A stretch of DNA of 32,693 bases from Spirochaetales bacterium (GTDB lineage Bacteria; Spirochaetota; Spirochaetia; DSM-27196; SLST01): positions 1 to 32,693 of the forward strand of contig JAHOYX010000111.1 in assembly GCA_019038705.1 (NCBI GenBank), in the 5' to 3' direction. Position numbers and translations under genes: made by a program. Position 1 is the stretch's first letter, and the number at the start of each line of letters is the position of its first letter. Of the stretch, positions 8,450 through 17,153 are shown one piece after another. The notes beneath the pieces are model-generated. The model was not told where the DNA came from. It saw only the letters and a list, made by a program, of their open reading frames with translations, and did not search any database.

Positions 8450-9784
8450 CTAAGCTCTCAGGGCGTCAACGGGCGGCATGAGCGCCGCCTTCCGGCTTGG
8501 GATGAACGCTGCCAGGATGGTCAATCCGGCCACAATGCCGGCATTCATCGCAACCTGAAGCGGTCTGACCGCGAAAGTGAAGTAGCCATTCTTCAGAAGG
8601 ATGAATATCGCCGAGTCCAGACCCAGGAAGATCTGGCTCATGATCAGCATGATGATCCCGGCGACGACAAGACCAAAGAGCACTCCTCCCATCGCCAACA
8701 GAAACGCCTCCAGGAGGAAGAGTATCTGGACCCTTTCACGCTGCATCCCGAGGGCACGCATCGTTCCTATCTCCTTGACGCGCTCATACATAATCATCCG
8801 GAAGGTGTTCGTTATGCCGACCATGATGATCACGAACAGGACGAGGAGGATCACCAGTGCCGCGCCGTTCAGGAGCCGAACAATCTCATCAACTTCGCTC
8901 AGAACATCGTTCAGCGTGAATAGCCGATATCTGACTCCAGACCACGTCTCCTCGTCGGCCTGCTCAAAGAGCGCTTCAACCGGATTTTCGCCCTCTTCCT
9001 CGGTATTGCGCTCAAAGACGTTGACCCGCCGGCTCAGCTCTTCGAAATACTGGTCGGCTTCCTGGTCAATGAGTCCGAGATCGGTAAGAAAGATGCCGAG
9101 AGTCTGATACTGTTTCGGTTGCAGGGTGAGGAGTTCATTCACGTAGGAGAGATCCGCATAGGCGGACAACTGTCCAAACAGCCCCGGGTCATAACTCACT
9201 CCGGCGAGCACGAACTCCCCGACGTTCTGCTGTCCCGCGATGGTGCGCATTCGCGCGATGATCCGTTCACCAAGCTCGACGTTCAGCGCCTCGGCAATTG
9301 TCTCGGTGAGGATGATCCCGTTCCGTTCTCCGCGGTCGTTCGTCGCAAGCATGTTCTCGAACTCGCCATCGAGCAGCACGAGCCGTTCGCGAAGATACCG
9401 TTCCTCATCCCAGTCCACGCCGACGACCGTTTGTCGGATGCTCTCGCCCTGGAAAATGAGTGCCCCGGTGAACTCGCTGCGCTTGCTGACGAAAGTGACC
9501 GGCATCTCCTGTTCGGCCACTATCTCGAGGAGAATGTCGTCATCGGCGATTCTCCACTGTTCCTTCCCGTCCGCCGTTTTCTCCACGCCTTGCACGAAGA
9601 TATGCCCGGCGAGGATATTCGAGAAATTCTCGCTCACGTTCTCAACGAAACTGCCGGCGAATCCGTTGATCAGCGTCACGATCGTGATGCCGAAAGCAAT
9701 GGCTCCGCCGAGCAGGAATGTTCGGCGTTTCTGTCGATTGAGGTTTCGGAGTGCTATCAGGACCGTCTTCAGTAGTGTCTTCAT
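8450..9784 (-). CDS. FtsX/MacB-type ABC transporter permease (LolC/LolE-like), second subunit
   Basis: A 444-residue inner-membrane permease with the FtsX-family layout: one N-terminal membrane helix (about 25-47), a large periplasmic domain (about 48-310), then three C-terminal helices (about 311-335, 360-385, 412-432). The cytoplasmic loop carries the family-typical coupling sequence ERVKEIGTMRALGMQR. The protein ends PPVDALRA, typical of FtsX/LolE permeases. These permeases do not move substrate through the bilayer; they use ATP hydrolysis to drive periplasmic mechanical work such as lipoprotein extraction (LolCDE). It begins 15 bases after the first permease, and the two probably form a heterodimer. 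Confidence 0.92.
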   Translation of the reverse strand: MKTLLKTVLIALRNLNRQKRRTFLLGGAIAFGITIVTLINGFAGSFVENVSENFSNILAGHIFVQGVEKTADGKEQWRIADDDILLEIVAEQEMPVTFVSKRSEFTGALIFQGESIRQTVVGVDWDEERYLRERLVLLDGEFENMLATNDRGERNGIILTETIAEALNVELGERIIARMRTIAGQQNVGEFVLAGVSYDPGLFGQLSAYADLSYVNELLTLQPKQYQTLGIFLTDLGLIDQEADQYFEELSRRVNVFERNTEEEGENPVEALFEQADEETWSGVRYRLFTLNDVLSEVDEIVRLLNGAALVILLVLFVIIMVGITNTFRMIMYERVKEIGTMRALGMQRERVQILFLLEAFLLAMGGVLFGLVVAGIIMLIMSQIFLGLDSAIFILLKNGYFTFAVRPLQVAMNAGIVAGLTILAAFIPSRKAALMPPVDALRA

Positions 9785-9799
9785 GTTGTTCTTACCACG

Positions 9800-11413
9800 T
9801 CACTCCGTCTGGATGGCCTTGATCGGCTGGATCTTCAGAGCAACCGAAACCGGGTAGAGGTGCGCGAGGATACCGATAACGCTGACAATCACCAGCGACC
9901 CAAGCACCGAGATCGCCGAAGCCACAGGCTTCAGTTCGGGACCGGCGAAGAGGATGGTGAGAAAGGTGTTTGTTGCCGGCACGCCCATCAGGTGGAGTAT
10001 TCCGATGATGCCAAGTCCGGTCGCAACACCGATCAGTCCGAACAGTGACGTGATAACGAGCGTTTCCACCATGAACATCCGCCAGACGAACCCGCGCTGC
10101 GCGCCGAGAGCCCGCATGGTTCCTATCTCGCTGGTGCGCTCCATGACCGAGAGCACCATCGTATTCATAATGATAATCACCGCCACGATACCGATTATCA
10201 GGATCGCGATATTGAACACCGTGCGAATGACGTCCGCCGTCGTAGCGAACGGACCGGCCGCCATCTCCCAGTTCCCGGCCTGGGCCGAAATGCCCTGCGA
10301 GATGAACCACTCGTTCAGCTCTTCAACCACATGATCCGTCCTGCGCGGGTTCTCCACACGGGCGAGGAAGTAGTGCCAGGTTGTCCCGGCGTCGATCTCG
10401 GCCTCAACCTGGACCAGTGCTTCTTCGGCTTCGCTCGTGGCATTCCCCGTTCCGAGCATGCCGTCGAGATTCTCAAAGTCGACCACTTCCCCGGTAGCCT
10501 CAGCTATGACCGAATCCCCGAACAACTCTTCCCCGAAGAGATCATCGCCGAATGGATCCGCCGAAAAGAACTCGTCCTCGAGAGAATCGCCCCTGCCGGC
10601 TTCCACTCGATCCAGCAGTTCGGTCTGCTCATAGTCAAGCTCGATCTCACTGCTTGCTCCGAGACTCAAGCCCAGGAGTGCTCGCAGTGTCTGCGGGTCG
10701 ATGTAGCTGATCAACTCGGCTCCCACCCCTTCGCTGATGCCGGTCATCTCATAGATGCCGATCAGAGGCACGACCCGGATCCGTGGAAGTCCCTGCGACA
10801 GCCCGCTGACAACGCGTATGCTGTCCCCGGCGTGGATCTCGTACTCTTCCTCTTCGATCCCCGCATCCTCGAGACCCCGGAGGGCCGCTTTCTGGAGATC
10901 CTCAACGCGATCGGTGCTCAGCATGATGCCTTCGGTGCCCGGCTCCAGGTATGTGCCCTCGATCAACTGGAGATTGTCAAACATCTCGCGGTAGCTCGTC
11001 GGGTCAATCCCGAAGAGAACCGTGAACGCGCTGTTCTCGAGGCCATCAATCCGGTCGTCCTCCGCACGCATGAACCCGAAACCCGAGATCTGAGTCGTCG
11101 TGGCCGTAATCTGAGGATTGCCGGTGAGGTGATCGTTGATCTCATTGAATTCCGGTATGACGGGAGTCTGTTCGAGGCGACCAACCGATTGCACGCCGAA
11201 CAGACTGATGCTTCCTTCAGCGAGACCGGAGACCATGATGTTGCCGGTGTAGTTGTTGATGAAGGCGCGCTCAATGCCGGTCCGGGCGGTATCCATCATG
11301 GCATTGCCGACGACCAGAACAACGACAGCGAGTGCGACGATGCTGCCGATGATGAGGGTCTTCCCCTTGTGCTCTGTCAGGTTGCGCATGGCAATGCGCA
11401 GGAGTACGCCCAC
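9800..11413 (-). CDS. FtsX/MacB-type ABC transporter permease (LolC/LolE-like), first subunit
   Basis: A 537-residue partner permease with the same four-helix FtsX layout: helix 1 near 17-38, periplasmic domain about 40-395, last three helices about 396-425, 448-475 and 500-522. The conserved loop ERTSEIGTMRALGAQR is present. It is about 90 residues longer than its partner. Part of the difference is an acidic insert at about 272-310, rich in Phe, Asp and Gly (SADPFGDDLFGEELFGDS), within the periplasmic domain. This insert resembles the acidic extension of the barrel encoded three genes downstream. It lies 4 bases after the ATPase gene. Confidence 0.92.
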   Translation of the reverse strand: MGVLLRIAMRNLTEHKGKTLIIGSIVALAVVVLVVGNAMMDTARTGIERAFINNYTGNIMVSGLAEGSISLFGVQSVGRLEQTPVIPEFNEINDHLTGNPQITATTTQISGFGFMRAEDDRIDGLENSAFTVLFGIDPTSYREMFDNLQLIEGTYLEPGTEGIMLSTDRVEDLQKAALRGLEDAGIEEEEYEIHAGDSIRVVSGLSQGLPRIRVVPLIGIYEMTGISEGVGAELISYIDPQTLRALLGLSLGASSEIELDYEQTELLDRVEAGRGDSLEDEFFSADPFGDDLFGEELFGDSVIAEATGEVVDFENLDGMLGTGNATSEAEEALVQVEAEIDAGTTWHYFLARVENPRRTDHVVEELNEWFISQGISAQAGNWEMAAGPFATTADVIRTVFNIAILIIGIVAVIIIMNTMVLSVMERTSEIGTMRALGAQRGFVWRMFMVETLVITSLFGLIGVATGLGIIGILHLMGVPATNTFLTILFAGPELKPVASAISVLGSLVIVSVIGILAHLYPVSVALKIQPIKAIQTE

Positions 11414-11417
11414 AGCG

Positions 11418-12128
11418 CTACGCCCCGTCGCCCGCCGGGGCGGTTCTCCGATTCTCGATGATATTGCCGTCCAGAAGTCGAATGATGTGATCTGCGATTC
11501 CCATGATGGACGGGTCGTGGGTGCTGAAGATGAACGTTGTCTCCAACTCGCGATTGATTTTCTTCATCAGCTCGATGATGCCTTCCCCTGTCTTGGAATC
11601 CAGGTTGGCCGTGGGCTCATCGGCAAGCACAATCTGCGGCCTGGTGACGAGCGCACGGGCAATTGCCACCCGCTGCCGCTGCCCGCCGGAGAGTTCGTTT
11701 GGCCGGTGGGTCCGCCACCGCGTGAGATCCACTTCCTCTATGAGAAAATCGACATACCGCTTCCGTTCCTCCTTCGGCGCGACCTCGGTGCCGAGGAGCA
11801 GCGGAAACTCGACGTTCTCAAACACATTGAGGACCGGCACCAGGTTGAAGCTCTGGAAGATGAAACCGATGAACTGGTGCCGCAGCCGCGTGATCTCACG
11901 GTCGGTAAGACCGCTGGTCGGCTGATCGTCTATGTACACGGTTCCTTCCGTCGGTGTGTCGATGCAGCCGATCATATTGAGGATCGTCGACTTTCCGGAC
12001 CCCGACGGACCCGCGATTGATATGAAGTCGCCCCGCTCGATTGAGAAGGTAACTCCATTGACTGCCCGGACATGTGTCTCCCCGAGCGGATAGACCTTGT
12101 GTACGCCTTCCAACCGAACGATGCTCAC
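11418..12128 (-). CDS. ABC transporter ATP-binding protein (LolD/MacB-type)
   Basis: A 236-residue ATPase with Walker A GPSGSGKS (40-47), Q-loop within GFIFQSFNLVP, signature LSGGQ, Walker B IVLADEPT and switch His in STHD, all intact. The motif after Walker A (IGCIDTPTEG) and the length are typical of the LolD/MacB/FtsE group. The frame is open about 90 codons further upstream, but family alignment begins at SIVRLEGVHKVYPLGE, so the GTG at 12128 is chosen. An AAGGAA element lies 14 bases before it, a long spacing that makes the start slightly uncertain. It is first in the operon and energises the two permeases that follow. Confidence 0.92.
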   Translation of the reverse strand: MSIVRLEGVHKVYPLGETHVRAVNGVTFSIERGDFISIAGPSGSGKSTILNMIGCIDTPTEGTVYIDDQPTSGLTDREITRLRHQFIGFIFQSFNLVPVLNVFENVEFPLLLGTEVAPKEERKRYVDFLIEEVDLTRWRTHRPNELSGGQRQRVAIARALVTRPQIVLADEPTANLDSKTGEGIIELMKKINRELETTFIFSTHDPSIMGIADHIIRLLDGNIIENRRTAPAGDGA

Positions 12129-12291
12129 TGTGGCCCCGCTTGTTCCTTGGATTCGCCCTAATAGTACTAATTCCACCCGTAATCGTCGCCACCCATGTTG
12201 TTGAGTCAGCGACACATAGGGGGGCGTCCGCTTGACGATGGTATGACCCGGAAGTACCTTTTCGACGAACGAATCAGGGACAAAGGACATC
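12129..12291. promoter_or_regulatory. Divergent promoter region between the Lol-like operon and grpE
   Basis: These 163 bases separate two divergent operons and must hold both promoters. For grpE, TTGACG at 12232-12237 is a good -35, but the -10 at the right distance (TACCTT, 12255-12260) is poor. For the minus strand the best -10-like hexamer is TACTAT, read from 12161-12166, without a convincing -35. No CIRCE element (TTAGCACTC and its inverted copy) is present. The grpE ribosome site is AAAGGA, six bases before the ATG. Confidence 0.4.
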
Positions 12292-12978
12292 ATGTCGACC
12301 GACGAGCAGATGCGAGATAAACAGGCAGTCGATGCTGAATCCGAGACCGAAAGCGCGGATGGAACTGCCGATACATCTACCGACACTGAGGCCAAATCCG
12401 GCGTTGAAGAATCCGGCGATGCAGCATTGCGGGCGGAAGAGAGTGCGGAGAGCGGACCGAACGAACAGGTCGAATTGACTCCGGAAGAGCGTCTGGAGAC
12501 CCGGATTGTCGAACTGGAGGCAGAGAACGCCGGACTCGCGGACGGCCTGCTGCGAAAGACGGCTGACTTTGAGAACTACCGGAAGCGCATGCTCCGGGAG
12601 AAAGAGGAGTTTGTCGCATACGCGAACAGGGAACTTCTTCTGGACATTGTTTCAATTGTTGATGATTTTGAACGTGCGATCCGTTCCGCCGACGAATCTC
12701 ATGACTTCGCCGCGTTTCATGATGGCATCGTCATGATTGAGAAGCAATTCATAAACATGCTCGACCGGAAGTGGAAGCTTGCCCGGTTTGACAGTGTTGG
12801 AGAGGAGTTTGATCCTCAGCGGCACGAGGCAATGATGACCGAGGATCGATCGGATCACGAGCAGTCCATGGTGCTCGAGGACTTCCAGAAGGGATACATG
12901 CTGCATGAGAAGGTCCTGCGACCGGCAAAGGTGAAAGTGTCCATGCCGGACGCTTCGGGCCCCTCGAAGCGGGAATGA
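12292..12978 (+). CDS. grpE: Nucleotide exchange factor GrpE
   Basis: A 228-residue cytoplasmic cochaperone that releases ADP from DnaK. The first 60 or so residues are an acidic, Glu/Ser/Asp-rich disordered extension. A long dimerising helix follows (ETRIVELEAENAGLADGLL), then the family hallmark KTADFENYRKRM and the C-terminal beta domain (DSVGEEFDPQRHEAMM and the VLRPAKVKVS end). Length is slightly above normal because of the acidic N-terminus. It leads a grpE-dnaK-dnaJ operon. Many spirochaetes place hrcA before grpE; here the gene upstream is divergent and unrelated. Confidence 0.96.
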   Translation: MSTDEQMRDKQAVDAESETESADGTADTSTDTEAKSGVEESGDAALRAEESAESGPNEQVELTPEERLETRIVELEAENAGLADGLLRKTADFENYRKRMLREKEEFVAYANRELLLDIVSIVDDFERAIRSADESHDFAAFHDGIVMIEKQFINMLDRKWKLARFDSVGEEFDPQRHEAMMTEDRSDHEQSMVLEDFQKGYMLHEKVLRPAKVKVSMPDASGPSKRE

Positions 12979-13020
12979 CAGGAATCTAAACCAGGGTAGA
13001 GAAAGATAGAGGAGAACGGT

Positions 13021-14997
13021 ATGGGAAGGATCATTGGTATTGATCTTGGAACAACCAACTCGTGTGTTGCGGTGATGGAGGGTGGTGAGCCCGTAGTCAT
13101 TCAGAACAGCGAGGGTCAGCGCACGACGCCGTCGATGGTTGCGTACACGAGCAAAGGCGAACGCCTCGTCGGGCAGCCTGCAAAGAACCAGATGGTGACC
13201 AATCCGGAGAACACCATCTACTCCATCAAGCGGTTCATGGGGCGGCGGCAGGATGAGGTCTCTGAAGAGATCCGCATGGTTCCGTACGAGATCGTGACCG
13301 ACAGCTCCGGCGGAGCCCGTATTCAGATTGGAGACTCCCAGTACTCGCCTCCTGAGGTTTCTGCCGCGATCCTGCAGAAGATGAAGGAGACGGCTGAAGA
13401 CTACCTTGGCGAGAGCGTGACTGAAGCTGTCATCACGGTTCCGGCCTACTTCAATGATGCCCAGCGTCAGGCAACCAAGGACGCGGGCAAGATAGCGGGT
13501 CTCGAGGTCAAGCGGATCGTGAACGAACCGACTGCGGCTTCACTCGCTTATGGCTTTGGCAAGGAGAAGAAGGAAGAGAAGATCGCCGTGTTCGACCTCG
13601 GTGGCGGAACATTCGACATCTCCATCCTCGAGCTCGGCGACGGCGTGTTTGAGGTCAAGAGCACCAACGGTGACACACACCTTGGCGGTGACAATTTTGA
13701 CCAGCGCGTGATCGATTGGCTTGTCGGCAATTTCAAGCAGGACTATGGCATTGACCTTTCCCAGGACCGCATGGCCCTCCAGCGCCTCAGGGAGGCGGCC
13801 GAGAAAGCCAAGAAGGAACTTTCAAGCACCCAGCAGACAGAGATCAACCTTCCGTTCATTACCGCCGATTCAAGCGGGCCGAAGCACCTCCAGTACAGCC
13901 TGACCCGCTCGCGCTTTGAGCAGATGGTAGAAGACCTCGTCCAGAAGACCAAAGAGCCTTGCCTGAAGGCGCTGAAGGACGCCGGACTGCCGGCCTCCGA
14001 GATCGACGAAGTAATCCTCGTCGGCGGTTCTACGCGGATGCCTGCGGTGCAGGAGCTGGTCAAGGAGATGTTCGGTCGTGAACCCCACAAGGGCGTCAAT
14101 CCGGACGAGGTAGTGGCTGTCGGTGCGGGAATTCAGGGCGGTATCCTTGGCGGAGACGTCAAGGACGTGCTTCTCCTGGATGTGACGCCGCTTTCGCTGG
14201 GCATAGAGACGCTCGGCGGAGTATTTACCCGGCTCATTGATAGAAACACGACGATACCAACGCGAAAGAGCCAGATCTTCTCGACAGCAGCGGACAACCA
14301 GAATGCGGTGAGTATCCATGTGCTGCAGGGCGAGCGCGAGATGAGCACCCAGAATCGTACTCTCGGCCGGTTTGACCTGGTCGGGATCCCGCCGGCCCCG
14401 CGCGGCGTACCCCAGGTTGAAGTAGCCTTTGACATTGACGCAAACGGCATCGTGCATGTGTCGGCCAAGGATCTGGGTACGGGCAAGGAGCAGAAGATAC
14501 GGATCGAGAGCTCCTCGGGACTCTCCGACAGCGAGATTGACAAGATGGTCAAAGAAGCCGAGGCGCACTCGGAAGAAGACAAGAATAGCCGCGAAGCGGC
14601 TGAGAGCCGAAACGAGGCCGACAACCTGATCTACGCCACTGAGAAATCGCTGTCCGATTTCGGCGAGAAGATTTCCGACGATGATCGACAGGAGATCCGC
14701 AATGCGATCTCCGAACTCAAGACAGCCATGGAGAGCGATGACCCTCCAGCTATCAAGGAGAAAACCGAGGCGCTGAAACAAGCCTCCTACAAGCTCGCAG
14801 AAGAGGTCTACAAGAGCACGCAACCTGAGGGTGAAGCCGCGGATCAGGCCGGGGCGGAAGCTGACGGCGCGACTGCCGCCGACGACGGTACGGACACCGG
14901 GGGCGGCGAGCAGTCCGGAGCGGATGCAAAGAGCGCCGAGAAGGAAGCTGCGGAAGACGTTGACTACGAGGTTGTAGACGAGGACGAAAAGAGCTAG
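13021..14997 (+). CDS. dnaK: Molecular chaperone DnaK (Hsp70)
   Basis: A 658-residue Hsp70. The nucleotide-binding domain (about 1-385) shows [18 protein letters not shown], the second phosphate motif [14 protein letters not shown] and the adenosine motif [14 protein letters not shown]. The linker [19 protein letters not shown] leads into the substrate-binding domain and helical lid. The tail is Gly/Asp/Glu-rich and ends [12 protein letters not shown], a typical bacterial DnaK C-terminus. It folds nascent and stressed proteins with DnaJ and GrpE, encoded on either side. A strong ribosome site, AGAGGAGA, precedes the ATG. Nothing is abnormal. Confidence 0.98.
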   Translation: MGRIIGIDLGTTNSCVAVMEGGEPVVIQNSEGQRTTPSMVAYTSKGERLVGQPAKNQMVTNPENTIYSIKRFMGRRQDEVSEEIRMVPYEIVTDSSGGARIQIGDSQYSPPEVSAAILQKMKETAEDYLGESVTEAVITVPAYFNDAQRQATKDAGKIAGLEVKRIVNEPTAASLAYGFGKEKKEEKIAVFDLGGGTFDISILELGDGVFEVKSTNGDTHLGGDNFDQRVIDWLVGNFKQDYGIDLSQDRMALQRLREAAEKAKKELSSTQQTEINLPFITADSSGPKHLQYSLTRSRFEQMVEDLVQKTKEPCLKALKDAGLPASEIDEVILVGGSTRMPAVQELVKEMFGREPHKGVNPDEVVAVGAGIQGGILGGDVKDVLLLDVTPLSLGIETLGGVFTRLIDRNTTIPTRKSQIFSTAADNQNAVSIHVLQGEREMSTQNRTLGRFDLVGIPPAPRGVPQVEVAFDIDANGIVHVSAKDLGTGKEQKIRIESSSGLSDSEIDKMVKEAEAHSEEDKNSREAAESRNEADNLIYATEKSLSDFGEKISDDDRQEIRNAISELKTAMESDDPPAIKEKTEALKQASYKLAEEVYKSTQPEGEAADQAGAEADGATAADDGTDTGGGEQSGADAKSAEKEAAEDVDYEVVDEDEKS

Positions 14998-15002
14998 CGG
15001 CA

Positions 15003-16133
15003 GTGGCCAAACGAGACTACTACGAGGTGCTTAGCGTTGATCGCGGCGCCGCCAAGGACGACATCAAACGCGCGTATCGTAAGATCGCGGTCGCAAACCA
15101 TCCCGACCGGAATCCTGGGGACAAGGCGGCGGAAGAACGGTTCAAAGAAGCAACAGAAGCCTATGAAGTTCTCGCCGACGAGAAACGCCGTCAGGCGTAC
15201 GACCAGTTTGGCTTTGCCGGCGTGGAGGGCATGGGTGGCGGTCCGGGCGCCGGTGGATTTACGTCGGCTTTCCGGGACTTTGAGGATCTGTTTGGCGACT
15301 TTGGCGGCATCTTCGATTCCTTCTTCGGAGGCAGTGGCGGCAGACGGCGGGGCGGCGGCCGCGAGAGCGTTCAGCGTGGAAGCGATCTCCGCTACGACCT
15401 CGAGATTGCGTTCAAGGAAGCTGCGTTTGGGACCAAGGAAGAAGTCTCCTATCCCAAAGAGATCAGCTGTGATCGCTGCAAGGGCGCGGGGTCGGAGCCC
15501 GGCAGTGGCAAGAAGACATGTCCGACCTGCGGTGGTGCAGGGCAGGTGCGCCGAAGTTCCGGCTTCTTCTCAATTGCCAGCGCCTGTCCGACCTGCCGCG
15601 GCGAGGGCACCATCGTAGAGAAGCCTTGCTCCAAATGTGGCGGCAGCGGCTTGCTGAAGAAGAACCAGAAGATCAACGTCACGATCCCGGCGGGAGTTGA
15701 GGACGGGCGCCGGATCAGGATCCCCGAACAGGGGGATGGTGGCCCACGAGGTGGTCCACCGGGTGATCTCTATGTTGTGATCAGGGTCCGGTCGCACGAG
15801 TTCTTCGAGCGGGATGGCTTTGACATTTACTGCGTGATTCCGGTGAGTTATGCCCAGGCCGCACTTGGCGCAGAGCTGTTGGTGCCAACGCTCGACGGCA
15901 AACAGGTGAAGGTGAAGATCCCGGCGGGAACCCAGAACAACAAGATTCTCAGACTCCGAAACGAAGGGATCTCTCACGCGTCCAGCGGACGCCGCGGTGA
16001 CATGTATCTCCGCATTCTCGTGACCATACCTCGTAAGCTGTCATCCAGAGCGAAGACACTCCTCAAAGAACTTGCGGAAGTAGAAGGGGAGAACACCAGC
16101 CCCAAACCTGTTCCGCTTGCGGATCTCAGATAG
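15003..16133 (+). CDS. dnaJ: Chaperone protein DnaJ (Hsp40)
   Basis: A 376-residue class A J-protein starting at GTG, five bases after the dnaK stop. The J domain (1-70) has the HPD motif in ANHPDRNPGD. A Gly/Phe-rich linker (about 75-120) follows, then a zinc-binding domain with four repeats: CDRCKGAG, CPTCGGAG, CPTCRGEG and CSKCGGSG. The C-terminal client-binding domains follow. All eight cysteines are present. It delivers clients to DnaK and stimulates its ATPase. Confidence 0.97.
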   Translation: MAKRDYYEVLSVDRGAAKDDIKRAYRKIAVANHPDRNPGDKAAEERFKEATEAYEVLADEKRRQAYDQFGFAGVEGMGGGPGAGGFTSAFRDFEDLFGDFGGIFDSFFGGSGGRRRGGGRESVQRGSDLRYDLEIAFKEAAFGTKEEVSYPKEISCDRCKGAGSEPGSGKKTCPTCGGAGQVRRSSGFFSIASACPTCRGEGTIVEKPCSKCGGSGLLKKNQKINVTIPAGVEDGRRIRIPEQGDGGPRGGPPGDLYVVIRVRSHEFFERDGFDIYCVIPVSYAQAALGAELLVPTLDGKQVKVKIPAGTQNNKILRLRNEGISHASSGRRGDMYLRILVTIPRKLSSRAKTLLKELAEVEGENTSPKPVPLADLR

Positions 16134-16141
16134 AGCGACCG

Positions 16142-16669
16142 GTGAAACGCCCACGTCGACGTAAGCGGCGTCTCATTGATGCAGAGTTCCAATCGCGCAT
16201 GATTCTCCGGTCCGTCGGGATCATCGTCCTCAGCACCGTTCTCTTCTCCATCGGTTTCCTTGCGTTCTACTGGGCCTCGTACATGTCCGGCGACAATCTC
16301 TTCAAAGAGTTCATCGTGGTCTACAAGCAGATTGAGACGGTCGATGACGTGGAGATCAGCGGCAGGAGCGTTCAGCAACGCTCGTACACGGTTGAAGCTC
16401 AGCCGGAGACCTCTCGTTGGCGATTAATCCTTCCTCCCCTGCTGTTCAACAACCTTCTCATTGCCGCTGTCCTGAGCGTGTTCGCCGTCTGGTACTCTCA
16501 CCGAATTTCCGGGCCGGTATACCGCATAACTGCCGATGTGCGCGCGGCCGTGCGTGGGCAGCGCGGAGTGCGAATTCAGCTCCGACAGAGAGATGAACTC
16601 CGCGATCTTGCTGCTCAGATCAACCGCCTGCTGGAAGAGTTGGACGCGTTTGAGGGCGACGACCATTGA
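16142..16669 (+). CDS. Stand-alone HAMP-domain inner-membrane protein
   Basis: A 175-residue protein starting at GTG, eight bases after dnaJ. A very basic N-terminus (KRPRRRKRR) precedes a membrane helix at about 20-45, a periplasmic loop of about 50 residues (46-93), a second helix (94-118) and a HAMP-like module (119-170). HAMP features are the Pro in HRISGPVYRIT and the DELRDLAAQINRLLEEL second helix. There is no kinase, cyclase or chemotaxis signalling domain after it. It could be a sensor subunit that passes a signal to a separate partner, or a structural membrane protein. No function is claimed. Confidence 0.8.
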   Translation: MKRPRRRKRRLIDAEFQSRMILRSVGIIVLSTVLFSIGFLAFYWASYMSGDNLFKEFIVVYKQIETVDDVEISGRSVQQRSYTVEAQPETSRWRLILPPLLFNNLLIAAVLSVFAVWYSHRISGPVYRITADVRAAVRGQRGVRIQLRQRDELRDLAAQINRLLEELDAFEGDDH

Positions 16670-16718
16670 GCGTCTGACGGTCCCTGCCGAGACTATACAT
16701 GTGACAGAGAGACAAGCC

Positions 16719-17153
16719 ATGCACGTGAAACCGATCGTTGGACGTGTCGTCATCGTCCTCATGCTGACTCTTGCTGTCGTGGCGCCTGTAGCGGACGAAA
16801 ACGAATTGACCGAGACCGCTCTCGATTCGGAGGCACGGTTTGACCCGGTCGCATACGCCGTCGGATGGCTGATTGCCGATCGCAACAGTGACGGGACGGC
16901 GGACTACGCAGTGCAAGTGGATGAGCGCGGATACAAGCTCCGAGAGGCAATGGACTTCAATCTGGACGGCCGGATGGACGACTTCTATTTCTACAGCAAC
17001 AATGTTCTTCAGCGTCAGGAGGTTGATTCCAACTTCGACCAGGCAATTGACATCTGGATCTACATGTGGCGAGGCGTATATGTGCAGAAGTGGGAGCGTG
17101 ATACGGACTACGACGGTGCGGTGGACATGACCCGTGACTATGGCAGACCCTAG
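16719..17153 (+). CDS. Small exported protein with four calcium-loop-like repeats
   Basis: A 144-residue protein with an N-terminal signal or anchor segment (about 8-25). It carries four Asp-rich nine-residue loops of the form D-x-[ND]-x-D-x-x-x-D: DRNSDGTAD (54-62), DFNLDGRMD (79-87), DSNFDQAID (103-111) and DTDYDGAVD (128-136). Spacing is 24-25 residues, and each loop is followed by an aromatic strand-like stretch. The loops resemble calcium sites of EF-hand, dockerin or thrombospondin type 3 repeats; metal binding is inferred. The ATG at 16719 is chosen because it begins directly before the signal segment; a GTG at 16701 is possible. It lies in the dnaJ-HAMP-rlmB gene string. Confidence 0.78.
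   Translation: MHVKPIVGRVVIVLMLTLAVVAPVADENELTETALDSEARFDPVAYAVGWLIADRNSDGTADYAVQVDERGYKLREAMDFNLDGRMDDFYFYSNNVLQRQEVDSNFDQAIDIWIYMWRGVYVQKWERDTDYDGAVDMTRDYGRP

Noticed and set aside
10331-11461. Long plus-strand open frame opposite the first permease (376 codons)
   Set aside because: It is a shadow of the permease gene; the minus-strand protein has clear FtsX motifs.
12129-12395. N-terminal extension of the ABC ATPase by about 90 codons
   Set aside because: The extra residues have no family match and would run across the divergent spacer and into grpE.
13870-14823. Long minus-strand open frame inside dnaK (317 codons)
   Set aside because: It is antisense to highly conserved DnaK sequence. 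Such antisense frames over dnaK are a known artefact.
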